Shown here piece after piece: positions 1-4,938 of a DNA stretch of 5,137 nucleotides. A program made the position numbers and the translations under genes. Position 1 is the first letter of the stretch. Every line of letters begins with the position of its first letter. The DNA lies in assembly GCA_030428405.1 (NCBI GenBank), contig JAUIEH010000234.1, positions 1 through 5,137 on the forward strand. The letters are read 5' to 3'. This DNA is from Alphaproteobacteria bacterium. Its GTDB lineage: Bacteria; Pseudomonadota; Alphaproteobacteria; Caulobacterales; Maricaulaceae. The notes under the pieces are model-generated. The model was not told the DNA's origin and ran no database searches. It worked only from the letters and a program-made list of their open reading frames with translations.

Positions 1-695
1 AGGAAACGCGGCTGTTTGATTCCGTGAAGGGCGAAACCCGCTCCATGCGCTCCAAGGAAGAAGCGCATGATTATCGCTATTTTCCGGACCCGGACCTGTT
101 GCCGCTGGAACTCGAACCGGCTTGGATCGAGGACATCAAGGCGACCTTGCCCGAACTGCCGGATGAAAAGCGCGCGCGCTTCGTCTCCGAGCTTGGGCTT
201 TCGGATTATGACGCCGCCGTCTTGTCAGCAGACAAGGAGCGTGCGGATTATTTCGAGACTGTCGCCAAAGGCCGCGACGCCAAGCGCGCGGCCAACTGGG
301 TCAGCCAGGAATTGTTCGGCGCGCTGAACAAGGCAGGCGTCGAGCTTGCCGACAGTCCGGTCTCGGCCGCGGCGCTGGGCGGGCTTATCGACTTGATCGA
401 GGACGACACGATTTCCGGCCGCATCGCCAAGGACGTCTTTGAAAAGATGTTCGAGACCGGAGACGCCGCCGCCGACATCGTCGAGCGCGAAGGCCTCAAA
501 CAGGTCACGGACACCGGCGCGATCGAAGCCATCATCGATGACCTCATCGCGGCCAATCCCGATCAGGTCGAACAGGTCAAAGCCAAGCCCAAAGCGTTGG
601 GCTGGTGGGTCGGAGAGGTGATGAAAGCTTCGGGCGGCAAGGCCAATCCGAAGGCGGTCAACGAAATCCTCAAAGCCAAGCTCGGCCTGGAATAG
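1..695 (+). CDS. gatB: Aspartyl/glutamyl-tRNA(Asn/Gln) amidotransferase subunit B, C-terminal part (5' end outside window)
   Basis: GatB is the subunit of the GatCAB amidotransferase that binds and phosphorylates misacylated Glu-tRNA(Gln)/Asp-tRNA(Asn) before amidation in the cytoplasm. The reading frame is open from the left edge (first full codon at 3) to TAG at 693-695, giving about 230 residues, roughly the last half of a usual GatB of about 500. Seen directly: the conserved catalytic-domain stretch ETR-LFD-VKGETRSMRSKEE followed by AHDYRYFPDPDLLPL, then the helical linker and the YqeY-like tRNA-binding tail. The tail ends in the typical GEVMKASGGKANPKAVNE segment followed by a KAKLGLE terminus. 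The tail is intact, with no frameshift. A start inside the window (for example GTG at 24) is only an in-frame codon inside the conserved domain, not a real start. Downstream is an RNA hairpin (713-739) and then an unrelated membrane protein gene. Very sure of family; the upstream half cannot be judged. Confidence 0.97.
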   Translation, partial: ETRLFDSVKGETRSMRSKEEAHDYRYFPDPDLLPLELEPAWIEDIKATLPELPDEKRARFVSELGLSDYDAAVLSADKERADYFETVAKGRDAKRAANWVSQELFGALNKAGVELADSPVSAAALGGLIDLIEDDTISGRIAKDVFEKMFETGDAAADIVEREGLKQVTDTGAIEAIIDDLIAANPDQVEQVKAKPKALGWWVGEVMKASGGKANPKAVNEILKAKLGLE

Positions 696-712
696 GCGAA
701 AGCCGCGCCAAA

Positions 713-739
713 CCCTCTTCGTCGTGAAGGCGGAGAGGG
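713..739 (+). terminator. RNA hairpin after gatB (U-tract-less terminator or intergenic repeat)
   Basis: CCCTCTTCGTC pairs with GGCGGAGAGGG around a 5-nt GTGAA loop: eleven continuous pairs, two of them G-U. It starts 17 nt after the gatB stop. No U run follows, so classic intrinsic termination is uncertain; it could be a 3'-end stabiliser or a member of the CCCTCTCC-type intergenic palindromes seen in Caulobacter relatives. Both G-U pairs become A-C mismatches on the opposite strand, so the structure favours plus-strand RNA. Confidence 0.5.
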
Positions 740-853
740 GGCGGCGGCGATACGCCTCTTTGCGACTTGCCGCGCCGGACGCGCAGGTCGTTGAACGCCG
801 CCCCGACATCTCCACATTGTTCGGACAGAAGACGCGCCTGTCCGTCTATGGTG

Positions 854-858
854 AAGGA
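854..858 (+). promoter_or_regulatory. Ribosome binding site deciding the start at 865
   Basis: AAGGA lies 6 nt before the ATG at 865. This is the only well-placed Shine-Dalgarno in the frame, and it argues against the longer in-frame GTG at 724, which lies inside the hairpin loop at 713-739. Confidence 0.7.
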
Positions 859-864
859 CGCGCC

Positions 865-1221
865 ATGCCGATTACGCGTGAGGACATTTCCAGCGCCGTG
901 CGCTTCTGGGAGATCGGGCGCGTTCCCTACAACTTCATCCTGGCGGCGGGCTTCGTTCTCATTTCTTTCGGCATGCAGGGCGGGCTCGACGGCGTTCGCG
1001 CCATGACGGCCGTTGACTGGGCGAGCCTGTTCGTTCTCGCCGTCATCGCAAACGCGCTCTACTGCCTGGCCTATCCGATGGACCTCTTGTTCCAGGCGAG
1101 CCGCTGGGCAGGGCTCTGGCGCAGGCTGCGCCCGCTGGCGTGGTTTGCAGGGCTTTTCACCGCGCTCTATCTCACCGCGCTGGTCAGCTTCGTGATCTTT
1201 GTCGGCTTCGGCGATTTCTAA
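865..1221 (+). CDS. Small integral membrane protein, function unknown
   Basis: 118 residues starting MPITREDISSAVRFWEIGR. I do not recognise a named domain, but the layout resembles a widespread class of short bacterial membrane proteins with an N-terminal amphipathic 'FWE-RxxYN' segment (here FWEIGRVPYN, residues 14-23). There are three hydrophobic segments: about 22-37 (FILAAGFVLISFGM), about 52-76 (centre SLFVLAVIANALYCLAYPMD, with a Cys67 and the polar AYPMD end) and about 91-115 (LAWFAGLFTALYLTALVSFV). A basic loop WRRLRP (85-90) lies between the last two, suggesting that it faces the cytoplasm. There is no cleavable signal peptide and no catalytic motif. The start at 865 is chosen because of AAGGA 6 nt upstream; the 47 codons before it in the same frame are polar, Arg-rich and overlap a hairpin. 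It stands alone between gatB and the sel1-like gene (169 nt after gatB, 199 nt before the next start), so context gives no role. Confidence 0.8.
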   Translation: MPITREDISSAVRFWEIGRVPYNFILAAGFVLISFGMQGGLDGVRAMTAVDWASLFVLAVIANALYCLAYPMDLLFQASRWAGLWRRLRPLAWFAGLFTALYLTALVSFVIFVGFGDF

Positions 1222-1242
1222 ACAAAATCCTGAGAATTGTGG

Positions 1243-1258
1243 TTAAGGGCGAGGTAAC
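1243..1258 (+). promoter_or_regulatory. CtrA-like box (TTAA-N7-GTAAC)
   Basis: TTAA at 1243-1246, seven bases, then GTAAC at 1254-1258. This matches the alphaproteobacterial cell-cycle regulator CtrA consensus TTAA-N7-TTAAC at 8 of 9 fixed positions. It lies 163 nt before the sel1-like start, in the only AT-richer stretch of this spacer, so it could control that gene. The spacing to the start is long and no clear -10 was found. A single such match can arise by chance, so this is suggestive only. Confidence 0.35.
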
Positions 1259-1327
1259 GAAAATAATCTCGCGAAAAATCGCACGAATTCGGCAGGCTTA
1301 ACTTGATGGAAACGCGCCGGGCGAAAT

Positions 1328-1346
1328 GCTCCCCTCATCGGGGAGC
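1328..1346 (+). other. Perfect inverted repeat, GC hairpin in the sel1 leader
   Basis: GCTCCCC and GGGGAGC pair over 7 bp around a 5-nt loop (TCATC). No T run follows, so it is not a normal terminator for the upstream membrane protein gene 107 nt earlier. Twelve nt downstream is a second palindrome, CCCCGCGGGG at 1358-1367. The whole spacer 1222-1420 (199 nt) contains these two elements and the CtrA-like box, and I see no gene in it. Confidence 0.45.
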
Positions 1347-1420
1347 GCTCAGGCTTTCCCCGCGGGGCCGCAACGCGCGCAAGCAGGCAAGATGGCGCGC
1401 AGCGAAAAAGGGGAAGACCA

Positions 1421-1699
1421 GTGCTCACCATCACGCATGCGGATGTAGCCAATGCTGCGCCGATCGAAATGCCGGATCCGACGCATGAGCAGCTTTACCG
1501 TCTGGGGCTGTCTTACTCGACCGGGCAGGGTGCGCCGCTCGATTATGTCGAGGCGCATAAATGGTTCAATCTCGCCGCCATGATGGGCTCTGATGAGGCT
1601 TTGGCCTATCGCGCCGAATTGTCCGAGCACATGACCAAAATCGAAATTGCGAAAGCCCAGCGCGCTGCACGCGTCTGGCTCAAGCAGCGCTCCTCCTAA
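1421..1699 (+). CDS. Single Sel1-like repeat protein
   Basis: 92 residues. Residues about 25-60 form one clear Sel1-like (SLR, TPR-related) repeat: LYRLGLSYSTGQGAPLDYVE then AHKWFNLAAMMGSDEA, matching the family pattern LG-x2-Y-x2-G-G-x3-D-x2-A-x2-WF-x2-AA-x2-G. The tail (about 62-92) is a basic helix (RAELSEHMTKIEIAKAQRAA) like the capping helix in short alphaproteobacterial SLR proteins. SLR proteins are helical scaffolds for protein-protein contacts; no enzyme motif is seen. There is no signal peptide or membrane segment, so it is predicted cytoplasmic. The GTG at 1421 is preferred because GGGGAAG lies 4 nt upstream; the next in-frame ATG (1469) has no good site and would trim only the disordered N-terminus. 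It is monocistronic by context: 199 nt behind the previous gene and followed by an intrinsic terminator. The partner and pathway are unknown. Confidence 0.85.
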   Translation: MLTITHADVANAAPIEMPDPTHEQLYRLGLSYSTGQGAPLDYVEAHKWFNLAAMMGSDEALAYRAELSEHMTKIEIAKAQRAARVWLKQRSS

Positions 1700-1715
1700 G
1701 CGTTGTTCGCGTAAG

Positions 1716-1735
1716 CGGGACCAGTCCCGGTCCCG
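1716..1735 (+). other. GC hairpin just after the sel1-like stop
   Basis: CGGGACC and GGTCCCG form a perfect 7-bp stem with a 6-nt loop, starting 17 nt after the TAA. The duplicated GTCCC (loop and 3' arm) also allows a shorter alternative, CGGGA/TCCCG over 1716-1729. There is no U tract, so it is more likely a 3'-end structure than a terminator. Confidence 0.4.
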
Positions 1736-1840
1736 AAGCGGCGTTGTGTTCGCGCGCCGCACGAGTTCGTCGCGACGGATATGTTGCGTGAACCGATGAA
1801 TTGACGCGCGCGGGTTCCCCTTTGACCGCGCATGCTGGTG

Positions 1841-1873
1841 ACGCCGCCCCGATTGGGCGCGGCGTTTTTCTTT
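1841..1873 (+). terminator. Strong rho-independent terminator
   Basis: ACGCCGC and GCGGCGT pair over 7 bp, followed by an inner CCC/GGG (one bulged C) around the tetraloop GATT. The T-rich tail TTTTTCTTT runs over 1865-1873. The tail lies only on the plus-strand side, so it ends transcription from the sel1-like gene (142 nt after its stop) or from an unannotated transcript in between. It protects the convergent minus-strand gene that stops at 1930. The rest of 1700-1929 shows no credible coding frame and no tRNA. Confidence 0.85.
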
Positions 1874-1900
1874 GCCTCGTGAGATGGATTCAAGCCGCGA

Positions 1901-1917
1901 CGCTCAGATCATGAGCG
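1901..1917 (-). terminator. Weak hairpin downstream of the minus-strand export gene
   Basis: CGCTCA/TGAGCG form a perfect 6-bp stem with a 5-nt loop, 13 nt beyond the stop of the export lipoprotein gene in its direction of transcription. No U tract follows on the minus strand, so intrinsic termination would be poor; it is the only candidate 3'-end structure for that gene. Confidence 0.25.
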
Positions 1918-1929
1918 AGCGCTGCGCGT

Positions 1930-2637
1930 TTAGTTGTTGCCGGCGATATCGTAATAGAAGCCGAAATTGATCGGCAGGGCGTCGCGGACATATTGCTGCA
2001 TGAACAGGTTCACTTCAGCGATTGTCGAGCGCGGAACGAACACGACGTCGAAACGCTCCAGGCGAACGTCTTCAGCTTCGCCATTCTCAAGCGTCTCGTT
2101 CACGTTCACGACACGGAGCATGGCGCCGCCTTCCGGCGCGCGGCGCACGATCACGACATGACCGCGCGCGGCCGTGTCCTGAAACCCGCCGGCGAGCAGC
2201 ACGGCTTCAAGCGCGCCGACGCCGGGCGGCAGGTCATAGGAACCGGGCGTCGCCACTTCGCCGCCGACAAACACGCGCTGGCTGTCAAAGCCGGTCGGCG
2301 TCAAATCGATGCGGGCATCCAGAAGCTGGCTGGCGAGCGAGGTTTCCAGCGCGTCTTCAGCCTCATCCAGCGTCAGCGATGCAACCATGATCGAGCCGAC
2401 CAGAGGCGGGCGGATCCGCCCATCCGGGCCGACGGTCATGTCGCCGTCCAGTTCCGGGGCGGAGGGCACGCGCAGCGCAACAACGTCGCCGGGATAAAGC
2501 CGGTATTGCGGCGTTGCTTCGCTCCAGGCCTGGAACTGTCCGATCGGAAAGTCCGGCGTTTCGACCGTGCGCGGGCCCGCACATCCGGCGAGGAAAAACG
2601 CCGCGGCGGCGCAGCTCTTCACAAGCGCTGATCTCAT
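1930..2637 (-). CDS. hfsD: Outer-membrane polysaccharide export lipoprotein, short Wza/HfsD type
   Basis: Predicted outer-membrane lipoprotein that forms or gates the export channel for an extracellular polysaccharide, probably holdfast. From the ATG at 2637 it has 235 residues. A lipoprotein signal MRSALVKSCAAAAFFLAGC ends in the lipobox L16-A-G-C19. A polysaccharide export domain follows at about 43-115 (YRLYPGDVVALRV, then VGPDGRIRPPLVG, the family's 'D-G-I-x-PL-G' core). One SLBB-like domain lies at about 121-200 (VFVGGEVATPGSYDLPPG, ALEAVLLAGGF). The C-terminus FDVVFVPRSTIAEVNLF plus an amphipathic stretch is typical of the family. E. coli Wza has about 379 residues, so this is a short form with fewer periplasmic rings. 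In-frame upstream starts (ATG 2658, TTG 2670) would only lengthen the signal; no start has a strong ribosome site. It is divergent from the Wzz-like gene, sharing a 118-nt control region. The hfsD name rests on synteny with A, B and C; other Wza-like systems remain possible. Confidence 0.88.
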   Translation of the reverse strand: MRSALVKSCAAAAFFLAGCAGPRTVETPDFPIGQFQAWSEATPQYRLYPGDVVALRVPSAPELDGDMTVGPDGRIRPPLVGSIMVASLTLDEAEDALETSLASQLLDARIDLTPTGFDSQRVFVGGEVATPGSYDLPPGVGALEAVLLAGGFQDTAARGHVVIVRRAPEGGAMLRVVNVNETLENGEAEDVRLERFDVVFVPRSTIAEVNLFMQQYVRDALPINFGFYYDIAGNN

Positions 2638-2755
2638 GGTCGTCTCGGCCCGGCTCATTAATGGTCTCAATCACTGGATAAGCGCGAATGCATAAAGAAA
2701 TTTTAAGCCGGATCGTTAAGGTTACAGGCGCGAATATCGAGCATAGGACCGCGCG
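2638..2755. promoter_or_regulatory. Divergent promoter region between export lipoprotein and chain-length gene
   Basis: 118 nt must carry the promoters for both arms of the locus. It contains the most AT-rich stretch of the right half (about 2681-2725), including TTTTAA at 2701-2706 and two TTAA tetramers at 2703-2706 and 2716-2719 separated by 9 bp. CtrA consensus needs a 7-bp gap, so this is not a standard CtrA box, though half-site binding is possible. I could not place convincing -35/-10 pairs on either strand. AGGA at 2745-2748 is the ribosome site for the plus-strand gene. Confidence 0.5.
2745..2748 (+). promoter_or_regulatory. Ribosome binding site of the chain-length gene
   Basis: AGGA lies 7 nt before the ATG at 2756 and fixes that start. 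Confidence 0.65.
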
Positions 2756-4231
2756 ATGAGCCAAAACGCCTATCACTGGACCGAGCGGCGCGGCCGCGCG
2801 GGCGACGCTTGGGCGCGCCTGCCGGATTATCGCGTGGTCGACATGCTGGCCTTGCTGTGGCGTGAGCGCCTGGCGGCCGTGGCGGTGTTCTGTCTGGTGG
2901 CCATTTCAGGCGGGGTGGCGGTGAAGGCGGCGATCCAGCCGACTTATGTCGCCTCGGCAAGCGTGCTGGTGTTGCAGGACGGGCTTTATTCCGCCGACCC
3001 GCTTGGCGGGGAGGCGGGCCGCTCGAGCTTTCAGACGCAGGAACAGGTGCAGGCGGAGCTCGCGTTTTTCCGGTCCGAGGATGTGCGCCGGCGCGTTTTC
3101 GACGTCATCCCGCCGCAGGCCGCGTTTCCGAATATCGGTGCGCGCGGCGGTCTGTCCGCCGCTCAGCTTGAGAGCGCAGCCGCGCGCATGCTGGCGCAAA
3201 GCGTTCACGTCGATATCGGCCCGAATGCGCCGACTTTGGGCATGACGCTGCGCCACCAGGATCCGGACATGGCCGCGCGCCTGCTCAATACGCTCCTGGA
3301 CCAATATGTGATCTATCGCCGCGAAGTGCTGCTGGATGTCGATGAGACCGGCTTTGGCGCCGAGCGTCGTGCGGCCGATCAGCGCCTGTCCGAACTCAGC
3401 GGTGAAATCGAAGCGCTGCTCAGCGAATACAATATTGGCGATTTCACCGGCGAGCGCGCCGCCGCCATTGCGCGTTCGGCGGCGCTCGAGACGTCGCTGC
3501 TGGAGGCGCAGGCTGAACAGGTCGCCATTGAATCGCAGATTGAAGCGCTGACCAGCCGGCTTGAGGCTTTGCCCTCCGCCATCACGCTGCATGTCGATGA
3601 CGCCTCAGCCGCGCGCTTGCAGGAATTACGGCTTGAGCGGGAAGATTTGTTGTCGCGCTATCGTCCCGACAGCGTGCCGGTCGAGGAAATCAATCGCCGG
3701 ATCGAGCGTCTTGAGGCTTCGTTGCGTTCAGGCGGCGCGGCGGGCGGTTTGACGCGGCGCGGGGTCAATCCGGTCGCACAAACTTTGCAGACGGAGCTTT
3801 TGCAGGCCGAGTCCCGCCAGGCGGCGCTGAGCGCGCGCGCCTCCACGCTCGAAGCCCAGCTCGAAAATGTGCGCGCCCAGCAATTGCGCCTGCAACAGCT
3901 TGCGCCCGACTTTGAGCGCCTTGCGCGCGAACATGCGGCCATGGAAACGACGGTGCGCAGCCTCGCCGAGCGCGAAGAGGCCGCGCGCACGCGCCGGGCT
4001 GCGACGCTGCGCGAGCACGACAATATCCGCATCGTGCAACGCGCATCGCCGCCGCTGCGCGGCGAGAGCCTGCGCATGCCGGCTTTCCTGCTTGTGCTGA
4101 TATTCGCTGCGATCAGCGGCTTCGTGGCGGCGTTCATGCGCGCCGCCGTCGGCAAGTCTTCGCCCAACGCCACGAGCGCTGAGCGCACGCTTGGCGTGCC
4201 GGTGCTGGCGGTCGTGGAAAAGGCGGCGTAA
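2756..4231 (+). CDS. hfsA: Wzz/Wzc N-terminal-type polysaccharide chain-length and export protein (HfsA-like)
   Basis: Inner-membrane polysaccharide co-polymerase: it should set chain length and link the Wzy polymerase to the outer-membrane Wza-like exporter. 491 residues. A cytoplasmic N-terminus (about 1-38) contains DYRVVDMLALLWRER, the usual start of Wzz domains. TM1 is at about 39-59, followed by the Wzz beta-region entry YVASASVLVLQ (64-74). A large periplasmic domain comes next, with Ala/Glu/Arg-rich coiled coil over about 205-430 interrupted at YRPDSVPVEEINRRIERLEA (302 onward), equivalent to the 'Y-P-D-HP-V' element of the GNVR/Wzc family. TM2 is at about 442-463 (PAFLLVLIFAAISGFVAAF), with a short cytoplasmic tail ending TLGVPVLAVVEKAA. 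The kinase domain that follows in fused Wzc proteins is absent and is encoded by the next gene. The tail lacks the fuller proline-rich motif often seen before TM2; only ASPPLRGESLRMP remains. The start is supported by AGGA at 2745-2748. The stop is 11 nt before the next start. The symbol is by family and synteny. Confidence 0.9.
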   Translation: MSQNAYHWTERRGRAGDAWARLPDYRVVDMLALLWRERLAAVAVFCLVAISGGVAVKAAIQPTYVASASVLVLQDGLYSADPLGGEAGRSSFQTQEQVQAELAFFRSEDVRRRVFDVIPPQAAFPNIGARGGLSAAQLESAAARMLAQSVHVDIGPNAPTLGMTLRHQDPDMAARLLNTLLDQYVIYRREVLLDVDETGFGAERRAADQRLSELSGEIEALLSEYNIGDFTGERAAAIARSAALETSLLEAQAEQVAIESQIEALTSRLEALPSAITLHVDDASAARLQELRLEREDLLSRYRPDSVPVEEINRRIERLEASLRSGGAAGGLTRRGVNPVAQTLQTELLQAESRQAALSARASTLEAQLENVRAQQLRLQQLAPDFERLAREHAAMETTVRSLAEREEAARTRRAATLREHDNIRIVQRASPPLRGESLRMPAFLLVLIFAAISGFVAAFMRAAVGKSSPNATSAERTLGVPVLAVVEKAA

Positions 4232-4234
4232 GGA
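4231..4234 (+). promoter_or_regulatory. Ribosome binding site deciding the start of the HfsB-like gene
   Basis: AGGA overlaps the last base of the upstream stop codon. It lies 8 nt before ATG 4243 but only 2 nt before ATG 4237, which favours initiation at 4243. Translation is likely coupled to the upstream gene. Confidence 0.6.
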
Positions 4235-4242
4235 AGATGGCG

Positions 4243-4938
4243 ATGATTGATCTGAGCGCGCAACTTCAGGGTCTGGCCCGCCGCTTTGAGGCGGCCTCGC
4301 GTCCGTCCGGGCGCGGGCGCGTCGTGGCGTTCATGTCCGCTCATGACGATGACATGCGCGCGGCCGTTTCGCGCATGTTCGCGGGGCTGGTGGCGCGTTC
4401 AGCCACGCGCGATGTCTGGCTCGTCGATCTCGACTTGTTCGGCAACCGTCATCACAGCGCATTCGCCGCCGGCGGCGCTGCGGAAGCCTGGGGCCCGCTG
4501 ACGGGTTCTTATGACGCTTCGCTTGGCTGTGAGCCGTTCTGGAGCGTGGCCGATGGAGAGGGCGCGCCCGTCATAGACGAGCGCCGCTATGTCTCGCTGC
4601 AAAAAGTCGGTGAACGGAAGCTCTATGTGTCGCGCTTTCATTCCGGAGGCGTGCGCAAGGGTTGGAAGGTCAAGATTCGCGACGTAGGCGAATATTGGCG
4701 TGCGGTTCGCCAGGCGGCTGAACTCGTCGTCGTGGACGCGCCCGCGCGCGTGCGCTCGGAGGCGGGGCTCGCTGTTGCGCGTCGCATGGACGCCATCATC
4801 CTGGTGGTTGAAAATGACGGTCCGGGTCTTATCGCCGGACGCGATTTGCGTGCGGAAATCGAAGCCCGCGGCGGACGCTGCGAAGGCGCCGTCCTCGTCG
4901 ATCCGCGCGCAAAGGCAAGCAAGCGCAAGGCGGCGTGA
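4243..4938 (+). CDS. hfsB: BY-kinase-fold protein with degenerate P-loop (HfsB-like, Wzc C-terminal partner)
   Basis: Cytoplasmic partner of the preceding chain-length protein, equivalent to the C-terminal domain of Wzc. About 231 residues from ATG 4243 (233 from ATG 4237; numbering here from 4237). Seen directly: strand 28-35 RVVAFMSA aligns with the family's 'vvavTSa' but is followed by HDDDMRAAVSRMFAGLVA instead of a G-x-GKS/T loop, so the Walker A Lys and Ser/Thr are missing. Walker A' is kept (VWLVDLDLFGNR, 60-71, Asp64 and Asp66). Walker B is kept (AELVVVDAP, 161-169, Asp167), as is the following ARRMDAIILVVE strand. The C-terminus is a basic RAKASKRKAA with no tyrosine cluster, so neither ATP-driven autophosphorylation nor the usual Tyr acceptor tail is expected. 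It likely acts as a structural or regulatory subunit. The gene overlaps the next by 4 nt (GTGA). Alternative: a divergent ParA/MinD-like protein, but context favours the Wzc family. Confidence 0.85.
   Translation: MIDLSAQLQGLARRFEAASRPSGRGRVVAFMSAHDDDMRAAVSRMFAGLVARSATRDVWLVDLDLFGNRHHSAFAAGGAAEAWGPLTGSYDASLGCEPFWSVADGEGAPVIDERRYVSLQKVGERKLYVSRFHSGGVRKGWKVKIRDVGEYWRAVRQAAELVVVDAPARVRSEAGLAVARRMDAIILVVENDGPGLIAGRDLRAEIEARGGRCEGAVLVDPRAKASKRKAA

Noticed and set aside
225..815. Long open frame on the minus strand opposite gatB
   Set aside because: It is a high-GC shadow of gatB codon bias; gatB is certain and the antisense product has no recognisable motif.
724..864. N-terminal extension of the membrane protein from an in-frame GTG at 724
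   Set aside because: The stretch is Arg-rich with no conserved look, overlaps the hairpin at 713-739 and has no ribosome site; ATG 865 has AAGGA at proper distance.
1303..1488. 61-codon plus-strand frame in the sel1 leader
   Set aside because: Crosses two GC palindromes and overlaps the sel1-like start in another frame; the product is Arg/Lys/Cys/His-rich with no family look.
1691..1697. TCCTCCT, a perfect ribosome site on the minus strand (AGGAGGA)
   Set aside because: No start codon lies at proper distance downstream on the minus strand, and it falls at the end of the sel1-like gene, coding for Ser-Ser-stop.
1993..2631. 212-codon plus-strand frame opposite the export lipoprotein
   Set aside because: Antisense to a well-supported gene with clear lipobox and export domains; its composition (His/Arg/Gln/Ala-rich) is typical of a shadow frame.
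2638..2670. Upstream TTG (2670) or ATG (2658) start of the export lipoprotein
   Set aside because: Possible, but they would add a polar lead with Arg and Glu before a complete, ideal-length lipoprotein signal starting at 2637; not excluded, only less likely.
2906..3592. 228-codon minus-strand frame inside the Wzz-like gene
   Set aside because: No domain, no ribosome site, composition of a GC-rich shadow; the plus-strand gene has clear Wzz features.
3561..3720. Repeated CTTGAGGCTT within the Wzz-like gene (a possible DNA repeat)
   Set aside because: Both copies encode Leu-Glu-Ala in coiled-coil heptads, so the match is explained by protein sequence and codon bias.
3658..4344. 228-codon minus-strand frame spanning the Wzz-like/HfsB-like junction
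   Set aside because: It spans two coupled genes on the other strand and is Arg/Ser/Ala-rich without motifs, so it is an artefact of low stop frequency.
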